64,000 nucleotides of DNA from Maniola hyperantus. Its lineage: Eukaryota; Arthropoda; Insecta; Lepidoptera; Nymphalidae. The position numbers were made by a program, and so were the translations under genes. The notes under the pieces are model-generated. The model had not been told where the DNA came from. It was given only the letters and a program-made list of their open reading frames with translations, and did not search any database. This document shows positions 32,844 through 45,496 of this stretch, one piece after another. The stretch covers positions 1,550,001 through 1,614,000 of the forward strand of contig NC_048536.1 in the NCBI RefSeq assembly GCF_902806685.2, written 5' to 3'. Each line of letters opens with the position of its first letter. The stretch's first letter is position 1.

Positions 32844-33131
32844 ATAGTCCGCACAAAATGACTTTTCACTGGTCAACTGTCATGTCAAAAGTACCGCAGG
32901 GCGATTGTCTAAAACCTGCATCAATCATTATTACAATCTCAATTGTTCTGATTGGCTGAATTTGTGCGATTTGTGTTGCAACAATGCATTGTAGCCAATA
33001 GTGAGCGAGCATTAACCAATCAGAGATGATTGCGATCGTGACATTGTAGCTGTCAAACAACCGCGGTAGGGCCACGGTTCACCTTTCAAATTTGACATTT
33101 GACACATAAAGTTAAAATGGCGCGTAAGAAC
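32844..33131. mobile_element. MITE rK, copy 3, split by an rD insertion
   Basis: The left rK half ends GTCATGTCAAAAGTAC and the right half resumes GGTTCACCTTTCAAATTTGA, exactly the sequence contiguous in copy 1 (GGTACGGTTCA). The rD element occupies the gap. Confidence 0.85.
32894..33077 (-). mobile_element. CCAAT-rich MITE rD, copy 3 (nested in rK)
   Basis: Runs CCGCAGGGCGATTGTCTAAA to GGTAGGGCCACGG. Because rK is intact on both sides, the boundaries are defined to within about 3 bp and show no long target duplication. Confidence 0.88.
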
Positions 33132-33589
33132 TTATTTTTTACGCATTATACTTATTTTGTTATTGTCATCGTATCTGTTTTGATTTTACACAAAAGATGA
33201 AATGATCACTATCCCACAAACCATTGAATCCCACAATTGTTCCCATGGTTCGTAGTAACAATAATGAGACTCAGCCAAACACATGGGACCCAATCGTAAA
33301 CAATGACATTTCATCTGTCGTTTCCAAGCAATTTAACCTTTAGCTTCGTCACATTTGATGTTGTAAGTAGGTGCTCCCCTCTATCTGATTTCTTATCCTA
33401 ATAGCATCTCTGAAATGTAGCGACAGCGAGCCTCTAACTTTTATTTATTGGGTACAAATATGTTTTCTTCTATATATAGTATATTTCTACGGCTATACTC
33501 ACGTATCCAGTCGACGTTAGCCCGACTAGTTTCGAAAAGCGCGACGCGTGTCTCTCGCGCAAACTATTCAGTTTAGAAAAAAATGATTT

Positions 33590-33898
33590 TAGAAACCTCA
33601 ATATCATTTTTGAAGACCTATACATAGATACCCCACACGTATGGGTTTGATGAAAAAAATAATTTTTGAGTTTCAGTTCTAAGTATGGGGAACCCCAAAA
33701 TTTATTGGTTTTTTTTTCTACTTTTGTATAAAAATCTTAATGCAGTTTACAGAATACATCTACTTACCAAGTTTCAACAGCATAGCTCTTATAGTTTCGG
33801 AAAAAAGTGGCTGTGACATACGGACGGACAGACAGACAGACAGACATGACGAATCTATGAGGGTTCCGTTTTTTTGCCATTTGGCTACGGAACCCTAA
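33590..33898 (+). mobile_element. Repeat rC copy
   Basis: TATGGGGAACCCCAAAATTT, GTTTCAACAGCATAGCTCTT, (GACA)n, then TTTGCCATTTGGCTACGGAA. A known style of lepidopteran repeat; class not determined. Confidence 0.7.
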
Positions 33899-34564
33899 AA
33901 AGAACATTCATAACATAAAACCACGGGATCAGGGATCTTTGTAGAAAAATTCGATTACCAAGTCTAATAGTTTGTAGTGCCGAGGAACATCAATTCGATT
34001 CAGTCTGACATCAAGTGGGGTCGAGCAAGGGCGATGTTATGATGACCCCCGCTTTGTATAACATCTTCATTTCCTTCCCATCTCTCCTTCGTTTTATTTT
34101 ACGGGTCGCTTCATTGCCTTTGATTGATCGCTGCTTTCCGATTATATTTTGGTTTTTCTTTCATACTTTATTGGGTATCTAGAATTACTTTATAGCCTAC
34201 AGTAGTCAATAGTTTGCGCGTGGCTTCATCCAATTTTTTCTTCTTGTAGAGAGGGCAGTGTACATTGTACAACAGAGACCAGTGATTTGACATGCTAATA
34301 AACAAATTTTTACAATGTTTCACTGTTGCGTTTTCCAGAGTGTTAGGAGTCTTTTGATGTCTCCTAAATAATTAATCAATTAAATAGGGTCGATTATTCA
34401 AATAATCTTTTACAGAGGAATTTTGTCACTTGCCAAAAACTGGCCAGTTTGATGAATTTATCATCAAACTGTTCAGTTATCTTACAGTTCAAAAATCTAG
34501 TCCTGCATGCAAGATAAAAACCACGAAGGATATAAGTAAGACTAGTAAAAAGAATATTCTAAAA

Positions 34565-34800
34565 AATGTAAATATAAAGCTGACTGGTATATCAACGCAC
34601 AGCTAATACTACCCATTGGATGGATCGGGCTTGAAATTCGCTGACAGCTATTAGCTGTCTGTATGTCAAATTTAGATTTGACGTACACATCCGCTAAGAA
34701 AGGATTTCTTAAAAATTCAACCCCTAAGAGGGTAAATTAGAGGTTTAAAATTTGTGTAGTCCAGATGGAGGAAATCGCGGGCATAAACTAGTCAACTTAC
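34565..34800 (+). mobile_element. Repeat rJ copy
   Basis: CAACGCACAGCTAATACTAC, ATCCGCTAAGAAAGGATTTC and AATCGCGGGCATAAACTAGT. Confidence 0.7.
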
Positions 34801-35084
34801 ATGCCAAAAGTGTGCAGAATGAGTAATCGCGAAAGAAAACAAATATAAGCCCAAAGTGCTTATTCATAGCACGGTGAGTCGGAGCGATCAATCAACGAAG
34901 CCAATGAAGTGAACCGTAACACAAACAAAGATAGACTACGAATAAATCAAAATGATATAGGCAGGGATCGTTCCAATATGACCGTCCCAATCCTGACCCT
35001 CAGTTTTCAGATCATAGATCTGTTTAATGATATGATAGATAATGATCGACGATAACAGGCTTTGTCATAGGCCGAATTAATCTT

Positions 35085-35518
35085 TCAGGGTTCCGTAACT
35101 CAAAAGGAAAAAAGGAACCCTTATAGGATCACTTCGTTGTCTGTCGTGTCTGTCAAGTAACCTACAGGGTACTTCCCGTTGACCTAGAATCATGAAATTT
35201 GGCAAGTAGGTAGGTCTTATAGCAGACATTAGGGGGAAAATCTGAAAACTGTGAATTTGTGGTTACATCACAAAAAAAATTAGAATGTGTTTTGAACAAA
35301 TACCTAATTAGTTTATTTTCAACTTTTAAAGTAAGAGATTACTATATCAAGTGGGGTATCATATTATGAAAGGGCTTTACCAGTACGTTCTAAATCAGAT
35401 TTTTATTTATTTTTAAGCATAATAGTTTTTGATTTATCGTGCAAAATGTCGAAAAAATACGACTACTACGGAACCCTCGGTGCGCGAGTCTGACTCGCAC
35501 TTGGTCGGTTTTTTATAC
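35085..35518 (+). mobile_element. Repeat rB, full length
   Basis: AGGGTTCCGTAACTCAAAAG to GACTCGCACTTGGTCGGTTT, about 430 bp. Confidence 0.85.
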
Positions 35519-35592
35519 TTTGAAGACCAAAATAAGACAAATCGTACGATAAATTAAAACCACCATGTCAAACCAACTAAGTACATATTATT

Positions 35593-35946
35593 TCACACGA
35601 AATAAATACGAAACACATTTAACTGGTTCCCGATGCAGATGGTGTTAAAGAAAAAGAACATGTCCGCAAAAGAGTCAGCGTCTGGTTCGTGTCTTAACAT
35701 TTCGTCGCATAGTAATCCGTACTTAAGGGATCGTGTAGCGAAACTACTCCTAATGCCATAAAGGGGGCTCTGGGCACGGATGTAAGCTACCAGAGATACA
35801 CACTTCGAAAAATAACCTTCGGAATAATAGAGTAACGGAAACATTAAAATAACGAAGCCACGAATCGACGTGATTTCTTGCATGTGTATAGTTAAAGACT
35901 TGGAGAGAGACATAATATATGTAATACTTTTTATCCCGGAAATCAA
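35593..35946 (-). other. 117-codon open frame, unrecognised
   Basis: The longest unexplained frame in the desert. The middle part (PLLYYSEGYFSKCVSLVAYI) is hydrophobic and Tyr/Phe-rich. No family recognised, no clear splice sites, and its 5' part overlaps repeat-like sequence. It may be chance or a degraded gene or TE fragment. Confidence 0.15.
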
Positions 35947-37639
35947 AGAAATTTTTAAAAACCTAAATCCACTCTAATGAAGTCGCGCGGGAATCAGCTA
36001 CTTTGACAGCTTTTGATACGTTTATTGATTATTTCTATTGAACTCCTTCATCTTGAATTGACTTCAAAATATGTGCCAATTTTTCTCTCACGGACACGGA
36101 TAAGTTCATGCGGACCCGCCGCAACCTCGCACATTTGGAATTTCTGAAAATCATTTGTTAGTGTGCTACTTTGAGAGAAATCCTACTTTCCCAAGTTTTT
36201 AGACGCAGTTAAACGGGCTTTTCTACACCTAGTTCGTCATCCAACCGACAATGTACGAAAGTCGACTGTCGACTTAAGTTGACATGACTAGATGTTTAGC
36301 AGTTTCGGGGCATTTAAGTGTGTATCTAGGACAGGTTATGGTAGAATGTATCAACGACCGGGGCAGTATGATACACGCAGGACGGATCGATCAAGGCCAG
36401 ACGCCTACGTTTGCGCGAATGTCTCCCCGACACAATATGTGTTCTTTCATTCCACTCCAACCAAGCCTAGCTTTGCTTTCTACTTAATAAACGCTAAGGA
36501 CGTGTGGGTTTATTTGAATTGAGTGTTCCTTAATTGCTTTCTTCTGTTGTATTGTTTTGTTTTCTTTTAGACTATCTATTGTATGCACAGGTTTTGTATC
36601 AGAAGTGGGATTCGTGAATTTTATACAAGGAAATATTACAGACGTTTTATTTACTATGTCCTTCGATCTACTCTACTGATGATTAAATCAATTTATTATG
36701 ACGTAAGTCCGAGAACTAGGGGTATCTAATATTTATTTAGACCATCTCAGGTAAGAAAGTCTTATTAGAAGAGGAAGTTGATTGAATTACATATAAATAC
36801 AGCTCAAGCTCAAATCACTTGGTCTAGAAGTTTGAGATTTTACATGTAAGTTTTCTTTTCTTTAGACTGTACATAATACATATTTATGTCTGTAAGTGTA
36901 TATTGTTAGAAATGAAATAAAACTAAATAAATAAATAATTAAATGTCTCCACCAAAAAGAGATTTTCAGAAATGACACAAAAGCGGAAGCGGTCCTGGTA
37001 AGTTAATATTTTATTAGTTAGCAGCTGTAAGGAATAGGTTTATAGCACTCAAGCGAAAGACAATACAGACAAACGTATTAATATTGCAGACAAAACATAA
37101 ATTGCAAGAGCAATTGCATTTCCGCATTAAATTCAAGGCGAACTGAAATCGATGAGTAACAAACAGCCTTCACCTCAAGGATGGAAACTGCAAAACCGAA
37201 CAAGAGAACTAATAGTTTAAGGTGCACGCACATTTGTGCCGCATCTTGCGTACCGCACGCAATGAACTTTTATTTTTTGAATTCTTTAAATGAGATCATA
37301 TTCAAACTCGCAAATATGGATTGGTAAACCGCACAGTTCTCATCGTCGCGCATCGTCTTTATCGAGGGAGTTAAAAAGACACCCAGATTGACTGAATAAA
37401 TGATGTATGTCAATGTAAAACTCGAATCGCTTGAGATTTTGCATGTTCTCTCAACAAACTAGGCACCCACTAAGAATCCGGTGCGGGGTATTCTTACCGC
37501 ACTAGTCAAATAAAGGATGCAGCATCCTGAGATGACCAGCGAAAAACCGCAAATAAATATATAAATGCTGACTGAAATGTACGAGCCATACAACTTCTAG
37601 TAAATACGAGTACAATGCGTGCGGTACCACAGAACACAA

Positions 37640-37770
37640 GATAACAACATTATTCAACAAATTCCTGAAAGGCCAGCAATGCAATGGTGGTTCCTGTGGT
37701 GCTGCAAATGTTGACTAACATCAGATGACTCAACCCACCTGCTCGTTAGCTGTATTTTTATTTTTAAAAA
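37640..37770 (+). mobile_element. LINE 3'-end fragment
   Basis: ATTCAACAAATTCCTGAAAG, GGTTCCTGTGGTGCTGCAAA and CCACCTGCTCGTTAGC, matching the tails at 7250 and 12195. Confidence 0.7.
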
Positions 37771-38129
37771 AGAACAGAGTAATAAGTCCAGCCGATTCCT
37801 AGTTCCATGTGCTACCGCACAGTTTGCAACTTACAGTCAAATGTACAATCAGTTTTATTGAGCGTTCCTTATAATAAAAAATATTGAGAACGAGGGAGGT
37901 CAACGACCCGGCGCACATGATACAATGGGATGACTTACTCATTGTGGAGGCAAAAAAGCGTAGACTTGAACACTCGTAAACATAATGAAAAAGTTTCGTG
38001 TTGTAAACTAGCGAAAGCTCGCAATTTTATCAGCGTTAATAAAAACGTGCTGAATTTGGTTAGTTTAGCATCACGTGATAAAAACAAAACACATCAAAAA
38101 CAAATTACATCAAAAATAAATTATTTTTC

Positions 38130-38345
38130 AGTATATAGATATTAAATAGAGGGCCTTCCAAAATACGTAAAATCCACGAAGTGTAATAACCATTTTAAAT
38201 TATCGATTAGGCTAAAAAAGTACGTTATTATTATGTGACGTCACATTCTAGTATTTCATAGAATATCGCATATTAAGTGCGCGTTTTGACGTTTGATAAA
38301 AAGGTACTGATTTGACTAGTTGTCAAATACCGTATTGGAGCAAAT
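38130..38345 (+). repeat. Dispersed repeat rM, copy 2 (with CRE palindrome)
   Basis: AAAATACGTAAAATCCACG, then TTATGTGACGTCACATTC and AAGTGCGCGTTTTGACGTTT. The core TGACGTCA is a perfect CRE. Confidence 0.8.
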
Positions 38346-38782
38346 AGATAAGTTCAACGTACCTGAAGCGGTGCTGAAGTCATCACACACTGACAAAAGT
38401 ATAAATGACGATGTGTCATTTGTAATTTTGATAATTGGTAGACTGTTACTGCCATGGCACGGCATTTTGTTTTTTTTATTTGATGGGCAATTTTTTCCCA
38501 TTTAACTATGAACAACCAGGATGAAACAAGAAAATTCTTTGATGATCTTTTCAAATGAAACCTTTAGTTAGTTTTTGGAAAAGTCAACAGATCTCGGCGA
38601 CAAAGAATAATCTAATCTAAATGCGTAAGCATGTCTCTTTGTTGTCGGTTTGTTATCTTTTTGCAGCCTAACTTCTTAACCGATCTTGATGACAAATGAT
38701 TTGGCACCTTCAATAAAATAATTCCCAAATTTCTTTAACCTCACGAGTAAACAAAAGGATTTGAAAAATACATAGAATACTA

Positions 38783-39268
38783 GCCGCCCCGGCGAACTTC
38801 GTACCGCCTAACAGTCGATTCTTTTTCAGGATTTTTTTTCAGGAAAAACGGAACCCTTATAGGTTCACTTTATTGTGTGTCTGTCTGTCTGTCAGTCTGT
38901 CAAGAAACCTACAGGGTACTTCCCGTTGACCTAGAATCATGAAATTCGGCAGGTAGGTAGGGTCTTATAGCAGACATTCGGAGAAAAATCTGAAAACTGT
39001 GAATTTGTGGTTACATCACACAAAAAAATAATTAAATTGTGGTCATGAACTAATAATTAGTATTTTCAATTATCGAAGTAAGATAACTATATCAAGTGGG
39101 GTATCATATGAAAGGTCTTCACCTGTAAATTATAAAACAGATTTTTATTTATTTTTATGCATTATAGTTTTTGAATTATCGTGCAAAATGTCAAAAAAAT
39201 ACGACTGTAGTACGGAACCCTCGTTGCGCGACCCTGACTCGCACTTGGCCGGTTTTTTTTATATATAG
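38783..39268 (+). mobile_element. ACTAGCCGCCCCGGCGA fragment followed by full repeat rB
   Basis: The short fragment at 38783-38822 is joined to an rB copy (38835-39268) ending GACTCGCACTTGGCCGGTTT. Confidence 0.8.
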
Positions 39269-39767
39269 AGATAATCACGCGCACCATTTAGTGGGGACCT
39301 AGTAAAGATTTAATAAAACGCGATTAAGAACTGCTTCCTTTTTGAAAGAAAATTAAAAAGTTTACAAAGGCAATTTTCTTGTATCTTTGACAGATTTCTC
39401 TTCTATCCCGCAAAAACAAAACACACGGTATAGCGAAGACTTTCTCCAGCTAACAATATAGATAGACTGAATATGTTTAGTAATTTGAAATAGATACATA
39501 GACATTAATAATTGGATAAAAGCCGCAGCCGACATTGAGCCGCCGAAAACCGCACAGTGTGGGGTCAAAATAGCAAATGAAACTCGATCAGGAAGCCCCA
39601 CAGAAGCGCGGTGGAAGTGACTTTCGCGAATAATGGATTGTTTACAAGCCCCCTACAATTAATTTTCTCCTAATTTGTTTAATCATTAATGCTAATTGGT
39701 ATCGCTTACATATCTTTGCCAAGTTTACGTTTGACTACGTGAAAATTGACACGCTAATGGTACTGAA

Positions 39768-40535
39768 CTTTCATCTTTATAGACTAACTACCCTCAATCG
39801 ATTTAAACAGGACAAAAGCACTTATGAATCAATTATGAACAAAGCAATTATGAATCTTAATATTTTTCTCTGTAAATTCAACATGGATAAAATAAGTTCT
39901 CAAAATGAACTGAATCACACATTCATTATTTGATATCATTTCAAACATGAGTTGAATGGAAACGTCATCATCCATCATACATCGCAAGTCGCAACCCGCT
40001 TCCGGAACTAAACCCCTTTCATCTTTATAGACTAACTACCCTCAATCGATTTAAACAGGACAAAAGCACTTATGAATCAATTATGAACAAAGCAATTATG
40101 AATCTTAATATTTTTCTCTGTAAATTCAACATGGATAAAATAAGTTCTCAAAATGAACTGAATCACACATTCATTATTTGATATCATTTCAAACATGAGT
40201 TGAATGGAAACGTCATCATCCATCATACATCGCAAGTCGCAACCCGCTTCCGGAACTAAACCCCTTTCATCTTTATAGACTAACTACCCTCAATCGATTT
40301 AAACAGGACAAAAGCATGGTAATTATGAATCTTAATATTTTTCTTTGTAAATTCAACATGGATAAAATAAGTTCTCAAAATGAACTGAATCACACATTCA
40401 TTATTTGATAACATTTCAAACATGAGTTGAATGGAAACGTCATCATCCATCATACATCGCAAGTCGCAACCCGCTACCGGAACTAAACCCCTTTCATCCT
40501 TATAGACTAACTACCCTCAATCGATTTAAACAGGA
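39768..40535 (+). repeat. 248-bp tandem array, 3 copies plus a partial
   Basis: Units start at 39768, 40016, 40264 and 40491 with CTTTCATCTTTATAGACTAA. The first two are nearly identical; the third lacks 21 bp in the ACTTATGAATCAATTATGAAC segment; the fourth stops after about 45 bp. A 60-codon frame recurs only because units are identical. Confidence 0.95.
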
Positions 40536-40637
40536 TATTGCACATTTCAAGAGCGCTCTTCGCTGTAGACAACTACGAAACAGGAAGTGCGAGGGCGCTG
40601 TAATACATTTATGTATAGAAACTATCTTATCGATTTT

Positions 40638-40872
40638 TAGAGTTCCGTACCTCAAAAGAAAAAACGGAACCCTTATAGGATCACTTTGTTGTCTGTCTGT
40701 CTGTCTGTCAAGAAACCTACATGGTACTTCCCGTTGACCTAGAATCATGACGTTTTGCAGGTAGGTAGGTCTTATAGCAGACATTAGGGAAAAAATCTGA
40801 AAACCGTGAATTTGTGGTTACATCACACAAAAAAAAATTGAATTGTGGTCATTTTGAGGTACGGAACCCTAA
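40638..40872 (+). mobile_element. Repeat rB, internally deleted
   Basis: Starts AGAGTTCCGTACCTCAAAAG, proceeds to GAATTGTGGTCA and then jumps to TTTTGAGGTACGGAACCCTA. Confidence 0.75.
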
Positions 40873-41854
40873 CAACTTATTACACCGTATAATAAACAAT
40901 GAAACCACTAAGCTCTATTTCAGAGGCGTGTCTTGACAAATTGTGTGGCAATTTGTCTCGAAAACAAATTATTTGCTCCCTCTCCCCGGTTCGCAATTAC
41001 CGATAGATGGCACCGCTCGCTACTCCGGATAAAGGCTTCAATAGATTCAACGCGTTACCGCTTTAGCATTAGCTCGATTCCCGGGTATGCTCCGAGTGTC
41101 CTGAAAATCGCATACTAAAGTACATCGTGACAACAACCGTAAATAGTATTTATTTGATAACGAACCTCCCGTTGGGGGCAATATTTTTAGTTTTAGTTTT
41201 ATTGTATTTTTGTCTTATTAGTTTAACTTATCCTATTCTATTTTATTTGGTACATTGGTTTATGTATTTGTATTCTATTTATATTTGAAATGAGTGTAAA
41301 AATTGTCTGAAATAAATGATTATTATTATTAGCGTGCACAAGGTTTGAAGTCTGGGTAAATATAAGATAGATGCCTATTTACAAACAGGTCATAATGAAA
41401 ACTGAAAATTGAAATATTTCAACTAGGCTAAGCAGTGCTTTTACACATCTACGACCTACTACTGTGCAAGTCGAAGTCGATTACAAAACTTTATAGCAGA
41501 CACTTAAATAAGGTCATAATTTACATAGTAAACAAAGAAAAAATTAAACAGAAGGATGAAAAGGCGGTCTTATTTCTGCAGCAATCTTTTACTCCAAATG
41601 TAGACAATCTTTGGAGTAAGGAACGTGTAGTCCCGTTGTCCCCGTAAGTTGACCAGGGAACTATTTGAAGACTGAAAAGCACGTCATACTATCGGGTGTG
41701 ACGCGGCGGCGCGCACACGTGTCATACTATCCGGCACGTCAGTGCGATGTCAGCAGCGCAAACAGCGCAAATGTTGTAGATACACACAACTTCTTCATAC
41801 AATGTCTTGTATTGGGTATTTGATGAAGTACATCTAAAATAAATTATTTCTCAG

Positions 41855-42065
41855 TGATTATTAAATAGATGGTCTTTCAAAATACGTAAAATCCACGTCC
41901 TTTGTTAGTTTTAGTGTAGTAACCATTTTAAGTTATCGATTTAACTAAAAAAGTCAGTCATTATGATGTGACGTCACATTCCAGTATTTCATAGAGTATC
42001 GCATACTAAGTGCGCGTTTTGACGTTTGCTAAAAAGTTACTGATTTGACTAGTTTTCGAATACCG
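41855..42065 (+). repeat. Dispersed repeat rM, copy 3 (with CRE palindrome)
   Basis: ATACGTAAAATCCACGTCC, ATGATGTGACGTCACATTCC and TAAGTGCGCGTTTTGACGTT. Confidence 0.8.
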
Positions 42066-42234
42066 TCTATGCGACGCGTTTGACACGTCGCGTTGTTGTG
42101 GATCGTTGTCTGTGTAAGCCATTATTGGAATCTCTATGGGTACAATATTAATCCGCACTTAGCTGTTTTATTTTCGCTATTACAAGAATGCTATAGGGGA
42201 AATACTTGAATCGTTTTTTAAATTTTCTTAGTAG

Positions 42235-42535
42235 TCAGTAGATTCAAAAGAGTTTGTAAAGGCCACCTTCAATTCTGATTTTGAATGGAAATCTTTCAGA
42301 TGTTTTATACGTAGATCTTTTGGAGGTGAAATCAAACTCTTTCTAGAACTCTCATGGAATTTAATCAAAGCAAGATTCAAGACTTTTTTGGCAAGACGAA
42401 ATAAGTATCTAACTTAGACAAAGTGGATTAGCCGGAATTAGACTGAAACATTGTAGTAATCAATAAGAGTAACATGTTACTTATTTTGATTAAATCATTT
42501 GACTTTGACTTTGACTTAGTTGTAGTACACTGATA
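42235..42535 (+). mobile_element. LINE-type tail ending (TTTGAC)n
   Basis: The end reads TAAATCATTTGACTTTGACT, a hexamer tail also at 62225, followed directly by a reverse SINE-1. Confidence 0.5.
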
Positions 42536-42539
42536 TCTT

Positions 42540-42742
42540 TTTTTTATTCAGATACAAGTTAGCCCTTGAGGCTTGACTGCATCTCACCTGGTGGTAAGTG
42601 CTGATGCAGTCTAAGATGAAAGCGGGTTAACCTGGAAGAGGTATGGCAGTTTTTATTAAACCCATGCTCCTTTTGGTTTCTACACCGCATCGTACCGGAA
42701 CGCTAAATCGCTTGGCGGTACGACTTCTATCTGCTTGCAATA
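42540..42742 (-). mobile_element. SINE-1, 5'-truncated
   Basis: The reverse complement of the last two thirds of the 52314 copy: CAGTTTTTATTAAACCCATG and TTCTACACCGCATCGTACCG. Confidence 0.85.
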
Positions 42743-42961
42743 TTGATTCACGTTAGTAAATTCCCTTTTACAAACATTGCAGAGTTTTATGTTCGTAAAT
42801 AGTAAATTTAAATATAGAGATAGGTAACTCGTACCCAACCCTAGGGTCGTAAATTCAGCATAGTAGCCAATTTAAGTCGATTTTTATTGTTTTGGGATCC
42901 GCGCAACCAAATAATGTTGGTTGATCGTTAAATCCTAAAATAGCTAGGTATTAACTTTTTC

Positions 42962-43110
42962 ACATCCATCCTAATATTATAAATGCGAAAATAATATTAT
43001 AAGTGTCTGTCTGTCTGTCTGTCTGCTAGCTTTTCACGGCTCAACCGTTCAACTGATTTTGACGAAATTTGGTACAGAGGTAGCTTGCAACCCGGGGAAG
43101 GACATAATAC
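42962..43110 (+). mobile_element. Repeat rA, truncated
   Basis: ATTATAAATGCGAAAATAAT, then (GTCT)n, to CCCGGGGAAGGACATAA. Confidence 0.8.
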
Positions 43111-43137
43111 TATAATTTAACATATATAATACTAAAA

Positions 43138-43365
43138 TAATAATTAATAATACTAGATAATACCCGCGACTTCGTACGCGTTGCGGGAACTCTTTGGTTT
43201 CCCGGGTTAAAGAGTAGCCTATGTCACTCTCCAGGTCTTTAACTAGATCCATGCAAAAAATCACGTCGATCCGTTGCTCCGTTGCGACATGATTGAAGGA
43301 CTAACCAACAAACCAACAAACAAACACACTTTCGTATTTAGAATTTATGGGTACTGACAAAGATA
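43138..43365 (-). mobile_element. Repeat rA2 copy
   Basis: A variant of rA with CGTTGCTCCGTTGCGACATG and ACAAACAAACACACTTTCGT; others are at 44565, 47010, 61550 and 62905. Confidence 0.75.
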
Positions 43366-44564
43366 ATATATACAAGTAAGATCGCTAACGTCATACATTC
43401 ATTTAAAGCTTGCGTAAAACTCCTTTAAGTCGCCGGTACCTTGTAGGTCAACTCCTTATAGTGTGATGGCGTTATTGTGCAAGCTAAAATGTGAGTTATC
43501 GAATTTATTTAGTGCCATCTATCGAACAGCTGATGAAACTCAATTTTATTTAGAGCCAACTCAAATTTTAATTTTTTATGAAGCACATGACGTCTTGGCT
43601 CAGCGGTCTTTTTTTGATTTTTTGACTTTTTTTAAAATTTCATTAAGATGAAAATTTGAGTCTACTTAATGGGGATATAACAACATAAGAACAATTTTTT
43701 AATACTTGTCACATTTTTTTAAATATCCATACTCCCATACTTATTATTATAAATGCGAAAATGTGTGTCTGTCTGCTAGCTTTTCACAAACGAAAAGAAA
43801 TAAAAGCACTCAGAAAATTGTAACACTCCGTCAAATTCAACCGTCACCAATCCAAAGGCAAAATAATAATTTTATTTTCAAGTAACAAGTCATTTTGTTA
43901 CGCCATCTACTGGAATTTTGTAATACTACTTCAGCTATCCAAAGCAAAAGATAGAACTTGCTATGGATATCGTGAGATATCCTCAATGAGTCAATAATTA
44001 AAATTAAGAATTAGCTTTTTCCGATGGTGATGTTGTGAAAATTTTGTATTTTGTTACTAAATATAAATAAATTTGATGAACCAGACAAGTAAAATATGAT
44101 ATTTCGTCAAATCCATAAAAAATATATTTCATACGAACCAAGTGACGCCATCTAGTGATAGTCTTGAACTAGTTACAATTTTAAATAGAGAGTGAGCGAT
44201 CTGTACTTGTTTAATATATTATCTTTGGTACTGATTAGGTATAAAAAGGTTTTGTCTTGTCTCCTCCTTTTTTGATTTTGTTTTATTTTACCCGCATCGT
44301 ATCAAATATTGTTAATACAACACATACAAGTTATGTCTTTGACCCGTTACTAGAATTTATCAGACTTGTGATGGTTGGCAAAGTTTTTTCGTCTGGATCA
44401 AGGTCTGGATTCTGCGTGTACTTAACTTTTTCATACGAAATGGGACATATAAAATCTGATCAAAGGACGCACAGAAAAACACTTACAGGATAATAGCAAC
44501 ATCAAAGCAACAACTTTCGAAATTCAGTACTCAGGAATTACAGATACTTTCACTGTCACTACCC

Positions 44565-44720
44565 ACATTATAAATACAGAAGTGTGTTTGTTTGTTGGTT
44601 TATTGGTTTGTACTTCCATCACGTCGCAACGCGGCAAGGGATCGACGTAATCTTTGCATAGTTAATAGTTATAGTAGAAGACCTGGAGAGTGACATAGTA
44701 TACTTTCATCCTAATCTAAT
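44565..44720 (+). mobile_element. Repeat rA2, partial
   Basis: CCCACATTATAAATACAGAA to GTGACATAGTATACTTTCAT. Confidence 0.7.
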
Positions 44721-44809
44721 CAAAAAACTATGACGATCACTATAATTATGCACATGGTCCTTTGCATCATTTTTGTTGCCTGGAAGAGATCGCGATTCAT
44801 TTATTCATC

Positions 44810-45065
44810 CATACTAAGTAATATTATAAATGAGAAAGTGTATCTGTCTGTCTGCTAGCTTTTCACGGCCCATCCGTTCAACCGACTTTAATAAAATTAG
44901 GTACAGAGATAGCTTGCATCCCGAGGAAGGACATAGGCTACTTTTTATGCCAGAAAATCAAAGAGTTCCCACGGGATTTTTAAAAACCTAAATCCACGCT
45001 GGCGAAGTCGCGGACATCATCTAATACTAAATCCACGTGAACGAAGTCGCGAGCACAAGCTAGTG
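44810..45065 (+). mobile_element. Repeat rA, full length
   Basis: CATACTAAGTAATATTATAA to GAAGTCGCGAGCACAAGCTA, with a duplicated end segment (AAATCCACG...GAAGTCGCG occurs twice). Confidence 0.8.
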
Positions 45066-45323
45066 TTCAATAAGTATGAAGTACGAACGTTTGTTTTTCT
45101 CGCCGTTTTATCTCTCGAGGAGCGAGGATTTATGTGGCGAAATGAAGGATGGCTCTTTGAACGTGACTATAATGAGGGGGGCGGACAATCATTGTCTAAA
45201 AACCTAGGCAGAGCCAGACGAACCCTTTGTTCGCGGCCGAGTACCTATATCCCTTCATTGTTTTTTTTATCGCGGAAATGTAGTGTTTGCGGATGTACTA
45301 AAGGTTGATCGAACTAAAAGGTA

Positions 45324-45496
45324 TAAGTCCCGCAAATTGCTATTGCGCTGGAACCATGCCTTAATGAGATCTGGTTCCAGCATTGAAATGACGTCATTTT
45401 GACGTCAGCCGAAATAAAAATATACCATCAGCTCGAAACTTCAGTGTTGACGTCACTAAAATGGCAGCCACGCACATTAGCAATTTGCGGGACTTA
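45324..45496. mobile_element. Tc1/mariner-type MITE, 19-bp perfect TIRs
   Basis: TAAGTCCCGCAAATTGCTA and its perfect inverse TAGCAATTTGCGGGACTTA, flanked by TA on both sides. The interior contains three CRE-like TGACGTCA motifs. Confidence 0.9.

Noticed and set aside
45063..45308. 81-codon plus-strand frame
   Set aside because: No motif, begins in the tail of an rA repeat; probably chance.
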